A DNA stretch of 64,000 nucleotides from Pseudooceanicola marinus (GTDB lineage: Bacteria; Pseudomonadota; Alphaproteobacteria; Rhodobacterales; Rhodobacteraceae): the NCBI RefSeq assembly GCF_020177265.1, contig NZ_JAIVMC010000001.1:744001-808000 (forward strand), given 5' to 3'. Made by a program: the position numbers and the translations under genes. A model generated the notes under the pieces. That model was not told where the DNA came from and did not search any database. It saw only the letters and a program-made list of their open reading frames with translations. This document shows, piece after piece, positions 54,335-62,843 of this stretch. Position 1 is the stretch's first letter; each line of letters starts with the position of its first letter.

Positions 54335-55342
54335 ATGTCTCATACCGCCCAATGCCACCAAGCCGGCCTGATCTTCACCGACGACAGTGACGTGACGGTC
54401 GAACATCTGCTGGACCCGGTGAAATTCGTCCTCAGCGCCTTCGGGCAGCAGGGTGATGTCGTGCAGGTCGATTTCGACCAGGCCGCCATCGCCTCGCAAT
54501 CGGTGCTGGTCGAGCTTCAGATCTTCGACGCGCCCGAAGCGGATCCCGATACCCTGCGCGTGCTGTCCTCCGGTCCGCGCACCCACCTCAGCGACGCCTC
54601 GCGTCAGGCTCTGGAAAGCCCGACGTTCTGGATCCACGTCTCTGTCTGCGACACCTCCTACGATGACGACCGCCATCCCGAGGCCTCCAAGGCCCTGCTG
54701 GCCGAGCTCGTGCATCGTCTGATCGCCGAGACCGGCGCGCCCTTCGTGCAGTGGCTGGACCGCGAGACCGTGCTGACCTCCGCCCGCTTCCAGTCGGCCT
54801 TCACGCCGATCTCGATGCGCGACACCGATGTCAGCCCGCTGCAGCACCCGATGCATCCCAGCCGCGCCGGCGGCACGGCCAGCGCCATGGCCTCGACCCC
54901 GGTGCGGCCGACCCTGGCGGCATCGGTCTTCCCCGAGATCCAGTCGGAAACCGGGCACCTGGACGAACGCTTCGACGCGCTCCGCGAAGAGCTGAAGGCG
55001 CGGCGCCAGAACACCTGGGTCGGCACCGACCCCGCCGGCGTCACCAGCCGCTCCATGTCCTCCGAGGACGAGCTGCGCGAGGTCTTCCGCGCCGACCTGG
55101 AACTGGACGAGGAAGACGATCCCAAGCGCCTGGAACACAAGGTCGCCACCTATACGGTTAATGCCGCTGTGGCGCTGGTGAACCCGCCCGTCGCCGGGGC
55201 CCTGCTGGCCTACAACTTGATCAAGGGCGAAGATTTCCGCATCTCGACCCATGCCATGACCCTCTCGGCCGTCTTCGCCGTCGTGGGCACCGGCGCGACA
55301 CAGGCGATGGCTGAAACCCTGGCCTGGCTGCCCCTGATCTGA
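54335..55342 (+). CDS. Hypothetical protein with C-terminal hydrophobic segments
   Basis: 335-residue protein that I do not recognise. The N-terminal part (about 1-150) looks like a folded alpha/beta domain (EHLLDPVKFVLSAFGQQGDV, FWIHVSVCDTSYDDDRHPEA, FVQWLDRETVLTSARFQSAF). A flexible Ser/Pro/Thr linker follows (about 160-200), then a charged region (DELREVFRADLELDEEDDPK) and a C-terminal hydrophobic part (about 270-335) that could form one or two membrane segments (VNAAVALVNPPVAGALLAYN). The ATG at 54335 has GGAAAG upstream. Its unusual repeat-rich upstream region suggests regulated expression. It has its own terminator. Function unknown. Confidence 0.78.
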   Translation: MSHTAQCHQAGLIFTDDSDVTVEHLLDPVKFVLSAFGQQGDVVQVDFDQAAIASQSVLVELQIFDAPEADPDTLRVLSSGPRTHLSDASRQALESPTFWIHVSVCDTSYDDDRHPEASKALLAELVHRLIAETGAPFVQWLDRETVLTSARFQSAFTPISMRDTDVSPLQHPMHPSRAGGTASAMASTPVRPTLAASVFPEIQSETGHLDERFDALREELKARRQNTWVGTDPAGVTSRSMSSEDELREVFRADLELDEEDDPKRLEHKVATYTVNAAVALVNPPVAGALLAYNLIKGEDFRISTHAMTLSAVFAVVGTGATQAMAETLAWLPLI

Positions 55343-55401
55343 GGCAGCCGGTGGCCCCCGATGGGGCCGCTCTCGATTTCCCTTCTCCGCCCCCTCGGAC
55401 A

Positions 55402-55428
55402 CCGCCTGCCTCGGCAGGCGGTTTTTTC
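55402..55428 (+). terminator. Terminator after the 54335 gene
   Basis: ACCGCCTGCC, loop TC and GGCAGGCGGT form a ten-pair stem followed by TTTTTCTTG, about 60 bases past the stop. Confidence 0.9.
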
Positions 55429-55456
55429 TTGTTCGGCGCTCAGTGGAGCCCGGCGG

Positions 55457-56236
55457 TCAGGCGCGGATCATGAAGGTATGGATGCCGAAGGCCACCGCGC
55501 GGCTCTCGGGCAGGCGCCACAGGCTCTGGCGCTCGCTGCGGATATAGGCGCCGTCCTCGGGGTGGCGCTGCGCGGGCGGCGCGCTTTCCGACACCGGCGC
55601 AAAAAGCGTGGGCGCCGCGTAGCGCAGGTGGTTGGCCCGCCACAGCGGGCGCCCGGGCTGGATCCCGTCAAAGAGGCGCTGCACGCGCCGCGCCAGCATC
55701 TCGTCATAGACCGGCACCGGCACATGGATGCGCAGCAGGGGCTGAAGAAATTTCTCGGACAGGGTCCAGCTGGCGGGAAAGCACAGCACGGCGCCGGTCA
55801 GCACGTGTTCCTCGCCGCGTTTCTCCATCAGGCAGAAGTCCTGCTGCACCAGCCGCCCGATCAGGGCCAGTAGCGCCTCGGGCGCGGGATCCGTGCCCGG
55901 TGCCAGTGAAACGCGAGCACCATCAGGACGGGTGACATGGCTGTCCCCGACCTCGTAATCGGGCCGCGCGCGCAGCGCCTCCAGCACCTCGGCCAGAAGC
56001 TCCTCGGCCGCAGGGCGGGCGGCGAGGTCGCAGGCCAGCACCTTGTCGGGAAAGGTCGTCAGGAGGGCCTCGCGCTCGGCCATCTGGGCGCCGAAGGCCT
56101 CATCCACCAGGATCCAGTCGGCGGGATCCATGGGGGCCGCGCCAGGTAGGCGCGTGGGCACCTCGAAGGGCAGGCTGGATTGCAGGATCTCCCATGTCGT
56201 CAGGTTGCCCTGTCGCTCCCTGATCTCACCGCTCAT
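55457..56236 (-). CDS. DUF3445 haem-dependent oxidative N-demethylase family
   Basis: 259-residue protein of the DUF3445/HDOD family. The conserved core is easy to see: LVQQDFCLMEKRGEEHVLTG at about 130-149, AVLCFPASWTLSEKFLQPLL, RIHVPVPVYDEMLARRVQRL and PLWRANHLRY. Members studied elsewhere bind a haem through a PAS-like fold and demethylate amines such as dimethylamine. In marine Roseobacters this fits methylated-amine use, but no other methylamine gene is nearby. ATG 56236 (GGAG upstream) is preferred over a GTG three codons earlier. Confidence 0.88.
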   Translation of the reverse strand: MSGEIRERQGNLTTWEILQSSLPFEVPTRLPGAAPMDPADWILVDEAFGAQMAEREALLTTFPDKVLACDLAARPAAEELLAEVLEALRARPDYEVGDSHVTRPDGARVSLAPGTDPAPEALLALIGRLVQQDFCLMEKRGEEHVLTGAVLCFPASWTLSEKFLQPLLRIHVPVPVYDEMLARRVQRLFDGIQPGRPLWRANHLRYAAPTLFAPVSESAPPAQRHPEDGAYIRSERQSLWRLPESRAVAFGIHTFMIRA

Positions 56237-56481
56237 CCCTGACACTCCACTCGTTGGTCATCTGGCGCCGAGGCTATGCGCTCCACCATCGACAGACCAG
56301 ACGTGCAGGGCGAAAGGCACCGGTGACGCAGCGCCGCGATGCGGGACTGCCATTGCCGACGGCGGGGAGAGGCCCGACAGCATCACGCGCTTCTGATCGC
56401 CCTCTCGGTCCCGTGGCTTGACCGGCGCGCGCCCGGCGCAAAAGGTCTGCGCCATATCGCCCCCGAACCGGACCCTGCCCC

Positions 56482-56955
56482 ATGGCCCCACAGATCACCT
56501 TCGCCCGCCTGCCCGAGGTCCCTCTGGCCGAGATCACGGCGCAGATGAACGATCCTCGCGTCGGGGTTCACATGCCGCTTCTGCAAGGGACATGGGACGA
56601 AGCGACCACGCGCCGCTTCGTCGCAGCGAAGGAAGCCTGCTGGGCCCGCGACGGTTTGGGACATTGGGCCTTTCTGGGCGACGGTCAGTACCTTGGTTGG
56701 GGCGGGTTCCAGAAGGAGGGCACGGAATGGGATTTCGGGCTGGTCCTGACACCGGAGCATTTCGGCTCCGGGCTGCGGATCGCCCATCAGGCGCTGGCCT
56801 TTGCCCGGGCCGATCCGCGCATTCCCTTCGTCACCTTCCTGCTGCCGCCCAGCCGGCGGAGCCTCGGCGCGCTGGCCCGACTGGGCGCGCGCGAGCTGGG
56901 ACCGGTCCGCTATGACGGCGAGACCTTCCTGAAATACCGCCTCGACACCGCCTGA
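56482..56955 (+). CDS. GNAT family N-acetyltransferase
   Basis: 157-residue GNAT-fold acyltransferase. The acetyl-CoA binding motif A is represented by HFGSGLRIAHQALAFARAD at about 93-111, after the beta strand GTEWDFGLVLTP, and the C-terminal SRRSLGALARLGARELGPVR is the usual B region. It resembles the RimJ/RimL-like subgroup that modifies small molecules or N-termini. Substrate unknown. It is a single gene between DUF3445 (opposite strand) and bioY (opposite strand). The ATG at 56482 has a weak ribosome site. Confidence 0.8.
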   Translation: MAPQITFARLPEVPLAEITAQMNDPRVGVHMPLLQGTWDEATTRRFVAAKEACWARDGLGHWAFLGDGQYLGWGGFQKEGTEWDFGLVLTPEHFGSGLRIAHQALAFARADPRIPFVTFLLPPSRRSLGALARLGARELGPVRYDGETFLKYRLDTA

Positions 56956-56987
56956 GCACACCGGCTGTTTGCCCGAGGCGCCCAAGC

Positions 56988-57015
56988 AAAAGGGGCGCCC
57001 CGCAGGACGCCCCCC
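56988..57015 (-). terminator. Terminator after bioY
   Basis: On the minus strand GGGGCG, a ten-base loop and CGCCCC followed by TTTTG form an intrinsic terminator 24 bases past the bioY stop. It may also serve the convergent GNAT gene. Confidence 0.75.
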
Positions 57016-57038
57016 ATGATCTTGCGATCTGGTCCGGA

Positions 57039-57644
57039 TCAGCCGCGGGCGCGGCCCACCAGTTTCCAGGCCAGCGGCAGCACCAGGGCGGCCAGCGCCA
57101 GCTTCAGCGCGTCGCCGAAGATGAAGGGCGTCAGGCCCCAGGCGACGATCGGCTGGTCCCAGCCGTAGAGCGCGCCCAGCCAGGCCAGGCCGGGGATGTA
57201 GAGCACGACATTGCCGATCAGCATTGCCAGAGCCATCCACAGGACCGACCGGTCCCAGCCGCGGCGCGCCAGCACGCCCAGCACGACGGTGGCCATCACG
57301 TAGCCCAGCAGGTAGCCGCCGGTGGAGCCCATCATGTAGCTGACGCCGTTCAGGTCGGCGGTCGAGCTTTGGAATACGTCGAAGCCCAGCATGCCGATCA
57401 GCATGTAGCCCATGATCGTCACCAGGCCGAGGCGTGCGCCATAGGCCGCGCCGAGGCCCAGCACGGCAAAGGTGCCCATGCCGATGGCGACGGGGGAGCC
57501 AGGCACCGGCACCTGGATCTTGGCCATGATCGTCAGCAGGGCGATGCCCATGACGACCAGAACGGCCTGTTTCAGACGCAGCGCGGTGCCTTCGGTCGGG
57601 CCGAAGGTTTCGCTCAGCACCTGTTCATTCATAGCGTGGGACAT
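57039..57644 (-). CDS. bioY: Biotin transporter BioY
   Basis: 201-residue substrate-binding S component for biotin uptake, with about six helices. Family segments are TIMAKIQVPVPGSPV near 38-52, GMGTFAVLGLGAAYGARLG, and GSTGGYLLGYVMATVVLG near 106-123. It works alone or with an ECF energising module; no BioM/BioN is adjacent. The first ATG at 57644 (MSHAMNEQ) is used; a Met four codons later is possible. Upstream are TGCAA-based palindromes instead of the BioR box TTATNNATAA that I would expect in alphaproteobacteria. Confidence 0.93.
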   Translation of the reverse strand: MSHAMNEQVLSETFGPTEGTALRLKQAVLVVMGIALLTIMAKIQVPVPGSPVAIGMGTFAVLGLGAAYGARLGLVTIMGYMLIGMLGFDVFQSSTADLNGVSYMMGSTGGYLLGYVMATVVLGVLARRGWDRSVLWMALAMLIGNVVLYIPGLAWLGALYGWDQPIVAWGLTPFIFGDALKLALAALVLPLAWKLVGRARG

Positions 57645-57734
57645 GGGTTCGTCCTCTCCATTGCCTCCAGTGTCATCACTTCACTGATGCCCGAAGCCGC
57701 AGCGCAGCGCAAGTTTTGAGCAGCATCGGAGCGG

Positions 57735-57795
57735 CTGCAAATTGCAAAGCCGTCCGGGCAAGCCCGCACGGAACTGCAAAGTCTGCAAAGTTTGC
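57735..57795. promoter_or_regulatory. TGCAA-based operator cluster upstream of bioY
   Basis: TGCAA-A-TTGCA (57735-57745) and TGCAAA-G-TTTGCA (57783-57795) are perfect palindromes. CTGCAAAGT is also repeated in tandem at 57773 and 57782. The cluster lies about 90-150 bases upstream of bioY and ends 38 bases from the stop of the DUF6314 gene. Confidence 0.5.
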
Positions 57796-57833
57796 ATGGC
57801 CTGGAACAGCGCCCGCCCTGCCCCCAGGATCTT

Positions 57834-58256
57834 TCAGCCGCGCTGATGCAGGCTCTCCATCCGGTAGTCCTTGCGCGGACCGCGCACCTCCCAGGTGCAG
57901 CGCCAGCGGGGCCAGTCGGCGAAATCGTAAACCACGTCGTAGACATCCGGCGGACAATCGTGATGCGCCTCTGCCGCGGCGCCGGAAGGATCGAAGTCAT
58001 GGAAATAGCGGCCATCCTCGAAGAGGACCGTGATCCGCGCGCCCAGCCCCTGCCAGAGGTAGCGCCGCGTCGCGCTCAACGCCGGCCCGTCGCCCAGGCG
58101 CAGCTGGCCGGTCTCCTCCCAGATCAGCCCCCCCGCGGGATCGGGGCGCAGGTCCGCCCGGCCGTCGAACCGACCGGTGGTGCCCGCCCGCCGGTCGGTG
58201 ATGATCCGCGAGATCCGCCAGCCCCCCGCGAAGGCATCGATGTTCCGCACGGTCAT
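57834..58256 (-). CDS. DUF6314 family protein
   Basis: 140-residue soluble protein resembling DUF6314. It starts FAGGWRISRIITDRRAGTTG, continues with RFDGRADLRPD, LIWEETGQLRLGD, YLWQGLGARITVLFEDGRYF and ends YDFADWPRWRCTWEVRGPRK. The pattern looks like a small beta-barrel (lipocalin-like), function unknown. AAGGAG lies nine bases before the ATG at 58256. It is divergent from purB with a 153-base gap and upstream of bioY on the same strand, so the TGCAA sites lie between them. Confidence 0.82.
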   Translation of the reverse strand: MTVRNIDAFAGGWRISRIITDRRAGTTGRFDGRADLRPDPAGGLIWEETGQLRLGDGPALSATRRYLWQGLGARITVLFEDGRYFHDFDPSGAAAEAHHDCPPDVYDVVYDFADWPRWRCTWEVRGPRKDYRMESLHQRG

Positions 58257-58409
58257 GGCCCGCTCCTTCTGCTGCCCCGCCCTCTCTATCCCGACCACCA
58301 ACCCGAGAAAAGAAGCGCCGCACGCCCGCATGACCCCACGGCGCTTGTCCCGACGCCCGGCCTCGCTTATGAGGCCCCCAAACCTTGCCTGGCCAGAAGG
58401 ATGCTGCCG

Positions 58410-59717
58410 ATGATCCCCCGTTATGCCCGCAAAGAGATGACCGACATCTGGGAGCCCGCCACCAAGTTCAAGATCTGGTACGAGATCGAGGCCCATGCCT
58501 GCGACGCCCAGGCCGATCTGGGCGTCATCCCGCGCGAGAATGCCGACGCCGTGTGGAAGGCCAAGGACGTGGAATTCGACGTGGCCCGCATCGACGAGAT
58601 CGAGGCCGTCACCAAGCATGACGTCATCGCCTTCCTGACCCACCTGGCCGAGCACGTCGGCTCCGAAGAGGCGCGTTTCGTCCACCAGGGCATGACCTCC
58701 TCCGACGTGCTGGACACCTGCCTGAACGTGCAGCTGGTGCGCGCCGCCGACCTGCTGCTGGCCGACATGGACAAGGTGCTGGCCGCACTGAAGAAACGCG
58801 CGATGGAGCACAAGATGACCGTGCGCGTCGGCCGCTCCCACGGGATCCACGCAGAGCCGACCACCATGGGCCTGACCTTCGCCCGTTTCTACGCCGAGAT
58901 GGACCGCAACAAGGCCCGCCTGCAGGCCGCCCGCGAAGAAGTCGCCACCGGCGCCATCTCCGGCGCGGTCGGCACCTTCGCCAACATCGACCCGGCGGTA
59001 GAGGAGCACGTCTGCGCCAAGCTGGGCCTGAAGCCGGAGCCGATCTCCACCCAGGTGATCCCGCGTGACCGCCACGCCATGTTCTTCGCGACCCTGGGCG
59101 TCATCGCCAGCTCGATCGAGAACGTCGCGATCGAGATCCGCCACATGCAGCGCACCGAGGTTCTGGAAGGCGCCGAGTTCTTCTCGATGGGCCAGAAGGG
59201 TTCCTCGGCGATGCCGCACAAGAAGAACCCGGTGCTGACCGAGAACCTGACGGGCCTCGCCCGCCTCGTCCGCATGACCGTCATTCCGGCGATGGAGAAC
59301 GTGGCGCTGTGGCACGAGCGGGACATCTCGCATTCCTCAGTCGAACGCGGCATCGGCCCCGACGCCACCGTGACCCTGGACTTCGCGCTGAACCGTCTGG
59401 CGGGCGTCGTCGACAAGATGATCATCTATCCCGAGAACATGCTGGCGAACATGAACAAGTTCCCCGGCCTGGTGATGTCACAGCGCGTCCTGCTGGCCCT
59501 GACGCAGGCCGGCGTGTCGCGCGAAGACGCCTATTCCATGGTGCAGCGCAACGCGCTGAAGGTCTGGGAAGAACGTCTGGACTTCCGCGAGCTGCTGCTG
59601 GCCGACGAGGAGGTCGTGGCGGCTTTGGGCGTCGACGGCATCAACGAGAAGTTCGACATGGATTACCACACCAAGCACGTCGACACGATCTTCCGCCGGG
59701 TCTTCGGCGAGAGCTGA
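58410..59717 (+). CDS. purB: Adenylosuccinate lyase
   Basis: 435-residue fumarase/aspartase-superfamily enzyme acting twice in purine synthesis (SAICAR to AICAR and adenylosuccinate to AMP). The signature loop GSSAMPHKKNP lies at 264-274, with the catalytic loop serine at its start. HGMTSSD-type VHQGMTSSDVLDT (91-103) and GRSHGIHAEPTTMG (141-154, catalytic His) are intact. ATG 58410 is chosen with AGAAGG nine bases upstream; an in-frame ATG three codons earlier is possible. Ends in a terminator-like hairpin. Confidence 0.97.
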   Translation: MIPRYARKEMTDIWEPATKFKIWYEIEAHACDAQADLGVIPRENADAVWKAKDVEFDVARIDEIEAVTKHDVIAFLTHLAEHVGSEEARFVHQGMTSSDVLDTCLNVQLVRAADLLLADMDKVLAALKKRAMEHKMTVRVGRSHGIHAEPTTMGLTFARFYAEMDRNKARLQAAREEVATGAISGAVGTFANIDPAVEEHVCAKLGLKPEPISTQVIPRDRHAMFFATLGVIASSIENVAIEIRHMQRTEVLEGAEFFSMGQKGSSAMPHKKNPVLTENLTGLARLVRMTVIPAMENVALWHERDISHSSVERGIGPDATVTLDFALNRLAGVVDKMIIYPENMLANMNKFPGLVMSQRVLLALTQAGVSREDAYSMVQRNALKVWEERLDFRELLLADEEVVAALGVDGINEKFDMDYHTKHVDTIFRRVFGES

Positions 59718-59743
59718 TCGCCACGACAGGGTGTGATTTGCAG

Positions 59744-59769
59744 CGGCGCCTCCTCGGGGGCGCCGTTTG
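59744..59769 (+). terminator. Terminator after purB
   Basis: CGGCGCC and GGCGCCG with an eight-base loop, followed by TTTGCATTT, 26 bases past the purB stop. Confidence 0.7.
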
Positions 59770-59788
59770 CATTTGCGGGACCGACAAA

Positions 59789-59845
59789 AGGGGGCGCTGC
59801 CCCCCGCCCCGCCTGCGGCGCGGCGCCTCCCGGGAGTATTTTCAG
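59789..59845 (+). repeat. Dispersed GAGTATTT element (best copy)
   Basis: AGGGGGCGCTGCCCCCCGCC, then the hairpin GCCTGCGGCGCGGC, then CCCGGGAGTATTTTCAGCCA. Same modular order as 13151-13220; the core is also found at 5042-5067 (minus). Confidence 0.6.
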
Positions 59846-59949
59846 CCATCCTATGGGAGCAGGGACGGCGCAGGCAGCGCCGGAGCGCCCGGGATTTCCG
59901 GATTCGGCACAGCTGTGTTACGTTGGGGGCATTAGACGGAGGATTTGCC

Positions 59950-60105
59950 ATGAAGACCCTGCTCGTCACCACCCTTCTCACCTTCACCATCGCAGCGCCC
60001 CTGCAGGCCGCCTGCAGCTGGCATGAACAGCAGGCCAGCACCTGCGGCGAGGGCCTGAAGTGGAACGCCGAAAGTCAAAGCTGCGAGAAGATCGTCACCG
60101 GCTGA
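59950..60105 (+). CDS. 51-residue secreted Cys-containing peptide
   Basis: A very short exported protein: signal peptide about 1-20 (ending LQA), then a mature part of about 31 residues, ACSWHEQQASTCGEGLKWNA followed by ESQSCEKIVTG. It has three cysteines, a Trp and a Gly-rich turn reminiscent of chitin/peritrophin-like minimal motifs. GGAGG lies seven bases before the ATG. It is a stand-alone gene between purB and fliG. Homologues are, as far as I recall, frequent in Roseobacters near purB; no role is known. Confidence 0.72.
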   Translation: MKTLLVTTLLTFTIAAPLQAACSWHEQQASTCGEGLKWNAESQSCEKIVTG

Positions 60106-60183
60106 GGCGAGGCTTCGCCGCGATTTCAGCCTTTCTTCATGCTTCCCTGATTAGGTGCGACCCGCACGCTGAATGAGGGGATC

Positions 60184-61242
60184 ATGGGCGATCTGGCACC
60201 GCTGGCGCAGTTTGCGCCCTCTCCGGCCTCGCCGGGGCAGATGACTCGCAAACAGAAGGCCGCGGTGATCATCCGGCTGCTGCTCAGCCATGGGCTCGAC
60301 GTGCCGCTGAAGGAACTGCCGGACGAGGTGCAGGCGGAGCTGACCCTGCTTCTGGGCAGCATGCGCCACATCGACCGAAGCACGCTGTCCGGCGTGGTCG
60401 ACGAGTTCGTCGAGGAGCTGGAGGCCCTGGGCCTGACCTTCCCCCGCGGCGTCGCCGGGGCGCTGTCGGTGCTGGACGGCAAGATTTCCCCCCATACGGC
60501 GGCGCGGCTGCGCAAGGAGGCCGGGGTGCGCCAGACCGGCGATCCCTGGGACCGCGTGCGCGCCCTGGACCTGAAGAAGCTGCAACCGATCGCGGAGGGC
60601 GAGTCGATCGAGATCGCCGCCGTGATGCTCTCGAAGCTCGATACCGGCAAGGCGGCGGAACTGCTGTCGAAACTGCCCGGGCCAAGGGCCCGGCGCATCG
60701 CCTATGCGATCTCACTGACGTCGGGCATCTCGCCCGAGGCGCTGGACCGGATCGGCCTGTCGCTGGCCAGCCAGCTGGACGCCCAGCCCGACAGCGTCTT
60801 CGACAAGGATCCCGTCGAACGGGTGGGCGCGATCCTCAACTTCTCGACCGCCGCCACCCGCGACGACGTGCTGGAAGGTCTCGACGAGACCGACAGCGAC
60901 TTTGCCGAGCGGGTGCGCAAGGCGATCTTCACCTTCACCAACATTCCCGCCCGCGTGGCCCCGCGCGACATCCCCAAGGTGGTGCGCCAGGTGGATCCCG
61001 GCATGCTGGTCACGGCGCTCGCCGCCTGCAACGGCGCGGAGGAAACGGCCACGGCGGACTACGTGCTGGGCAACATGTCAGCCCGCCTGGCCGACAGCCT
61101 GCGCGAAGAGGTGAACGACCGCGGCAAGGTGAAAGCGAAGGACGCGGAAGAGGCGATGAACTCCGTGGTGTCGGCCATCCGCGAACTTGAAGCGGCCGGC
61201 GAGTTGTTGCTGCTGGCGGGAGACGAGGACGAAGAGGGCTGA
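60184..61242 (+). CDS. fliG: Orphan, divergent FliG-like protein
   Basis: 352-residue protein with the FliG layout. The N-terminal domain (MTRKQKAAVIIRLLLSHGLD, DEVQAELTLLLGSMRHIDRS) and the middle/C-terminal armadillo parts (AAVMLSKLDTGKAAELLSKL; GMLVTALAACNGAEETATAD; SARLADSLREEV then AMNSVVSAIRELEAAGEL) are recognisable. FliG is the rotor protein that couples stator to switch. The usual EHPQ signature is replaced by EGESIEIAAVM near 138. It is not in a flagellar cluster here, so it may be a second, altered FliG. GAGGGG precedes the ATG. Confidence 0.82.
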   Translation: MGDLAPLAQFAPSPASPGQMTRKQKAAVIIRLLLSHGLDVPLKELPDEVQAELTLLLGSMRHIDRSTLSGVVDEFVEELEALGLTFPRGVAGALSVLDGKISPHTAARLRKEAGVRQTGDPWDRVRALDLKKLQPIAEGESIEIAAVMLSKLDTGKAAELLSKLPGPRARRIAYAISLTSGISPEALDRIGLSLASQLDAQPDSVFDKDPVERVGAILNFSTAATRDDVLEGLDETDSDFAERVRKAIFTFTNIPARVAPRDIPKVVRQVDPGMLVTALAACNGAEETATADYVLGNMSARLADSLREEVNDRGKVKAKDAEEAMNSVVSAIRELEAAGELLLLAGDEDEEG

Positions 61243-61564
61243 GCGCAGGGGGGCTGCCCTCGACAGGGCGCGCGCCGTTCCGCCCATGCCAGACCATCGA
61301 CGCCAGATCGCCATCGCCCCTGCAACTCTTGGCCGGGCGCAACGTCGTCGCAAGCTGTCCTCTCTTTGCCTAGGTGCGATGACCCCACCTGCGGCCCTCC
61401 TGGACAGGAGGCCGGGACCATCACCTTCGACCACACCATGCCTTCTATTTGCCGCAAGTCTCCCGGCGACTGAGCCACGTCCCGTCAGTCTCCTAGGAAT
61501 AAACTCTGCGATGGAGAGGGAGGAGGGCTGGAGTTGAGCCGGCACGGCTCAAGAGAGGGCAGAA

Positions 61565-61671
61565 GCCCGGCTTTGCTGCTTACACCCTCGAAATGTCGGT
61601 CTCATAGGTTCGACGCCGGGCCGCTTGCATCGCAGAAGCAGGGGGCACCACAAACGCCGGCAAAGCCGGGC
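61565..61671. repeat. 12-base inverted repeat pair in the fliG-eamA gap
   Basis: GCCCGGCTTTGC (61565-61576) and GCAAAGCCGGGC (61660-61671) are perfect complements 83 bases apart. The 606-base gap 61243-61848 otherwise contains no gene or RNA I can support. Confidence 0.4.
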
Positions 61672-61848
61672 CCATGCCTTCGCCCTCCGACCGCATGCCG
61701 CGCGATGTCTTCCCCTGTCGTCTCGGTCGTTTCACACCAGCCTACAGGGTCCCCCACTTCCGTTCTACGCTGGCCCCGCAGCCGCCGCGCTCTGGACACG
61801 CCTGCACGCGGCCCCTACCGTCCGCCGGACCCGCGACCCGAGGCCCCC

Positions 61849-62793
61849 ATGTCCAATGATCCCACCCACACCGGCCGCGCCATCCTGCTGATGCTGATGG
61901 CGATCTTCTGCTTCACCTCGATGGATGCCTGCGCCAAGGCCATCGCGGCCGAAAGCAACACGGTCATGGCGCTCTGGGCGCGCTACACCGGCCAGGTCGT
62001 GCTGGTGCTGGCCATCGTCGCGCCGCGATTGCGGCAGGTTGCGCGCACCCAGTTCCCGAAACTGCAGATCTTCCGCTCGGTCTGTCAGCTGACGGCAACC
62101 TCGGCCTTCTTCCTGGGGCTGAACCACCTCGGTCTGGCGGAAAGCACGGCGATCATGGACGTGAACCCTGTGCTCATCACCCTGGGCGCGGCGCTGTTCC
62201 TCGGCGAACGGCTGGGCCCGCGCCGCCTGGCGGCCATCGGCGCGGCCCTGGTGGGGGCCATGATCATCATCCGGCCCGGAAGCGCCGTCTTCTCGCCCGC
62301 GGCCCTCTTCCCGCTGACCGCCGCCCTGGCCTATGCCGGCTTCGCCCTGGCCACCCGCCACATCGGCCACCGCGAGGATCCCTGGACCTCGCTGCTCTAC
62401 TCCGCCCTGCTGGGCTCGCTGGTGCTATCGATGCTGCTGCCGGCCTACTGGGATCTGCCCTCGCTGAAGGTCGCCCTGCTGATGCTGGCGCTGGCCGGGC
62501 TGGGCACCTCGGCGCAGCTGCTGCTGATCCGCTCGCTGTCGCTGGGCGAGGCGGCGATGCTGGCGCCTTTCTCCTACGCCGGGCTGATCTCGGCCACCTT
62601 CTGGGGGATCGTCGTCTTCGGCGAATACCCCGACCGGGCGACGGTGATCGGTGCGCTTGTGATCGTCAGCGCCGGGGTCTATGTCTGGCACCGCGAAACC
62701 CGCGCCGCCCGCGCGCCGGCGCTGGCAGAGGTGAAGGTGGCCCCGGCGCCGGAGACCCCGGTCCCGCCCGACAGCGCGGATCCCCGGGACTAG
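61849..62793 (+). CDS. EamA/DMT-family transporter
   Basis: 314-residue drug/metabolite transporter with two EamA repeats (about 10 helices): LLMLMAIFCFTSMDACAKAI in the first, and LFPLTAALAYAGFALATRHI in the second. Conserved loops include AESTAIMDVNPVLITLGAAL with FLGERLG at 95-130 and a repeat-2 counterpart with FGEYPD. The C-terminal tail is Pro/Glu-rich and cytoplasmic. Substrate unknown. The ATG at 61849 (GAGG upstream) begins just before the first helix. It is followed after 50 bases by the LpxL-like gene. Confidence 0.88.
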   Translation: MSNDPTHTGRAILLMLMAIFCFTSMDACAKAIAAESNTVMALWARYTGQVVLVLAIVAPRLRQVARTQFPKLQIFRSVCQLTATSAFFLGLNHLGLAESTAIMDVNPVLITLGAALFLGERLGPRRLAAIGAALVGAMIIIRPGSAVFSPAALFPLTAALAYAGFALATRHIGHREDPWTSLLYSALLGSLVLSMLLPAYWDLPSLKVALLMLALAGLGTSAQLLLIRSLSLGEAAMLAPFSYAGLISATFWGIVVFGEYPDRATVIGALVIVSAGVYVWHRETRAARAPALAEVKVAPAPETPVPPDSADPRD

Positions 62794-62843
62794 GCGCGGC
62801 GACCGTCCCGACCCGAGACAGAGCCCGAGAGACCGCCCGCCCC

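Noticed and set aside
57834-59333. 499-codon minus-strand frame covering purB and DUF6314
   Set aside because: Only its last 140 codons (from the ATG at 58256 with AAGGAG) are the real DUF6314 gene; the rest is antisense to purB.
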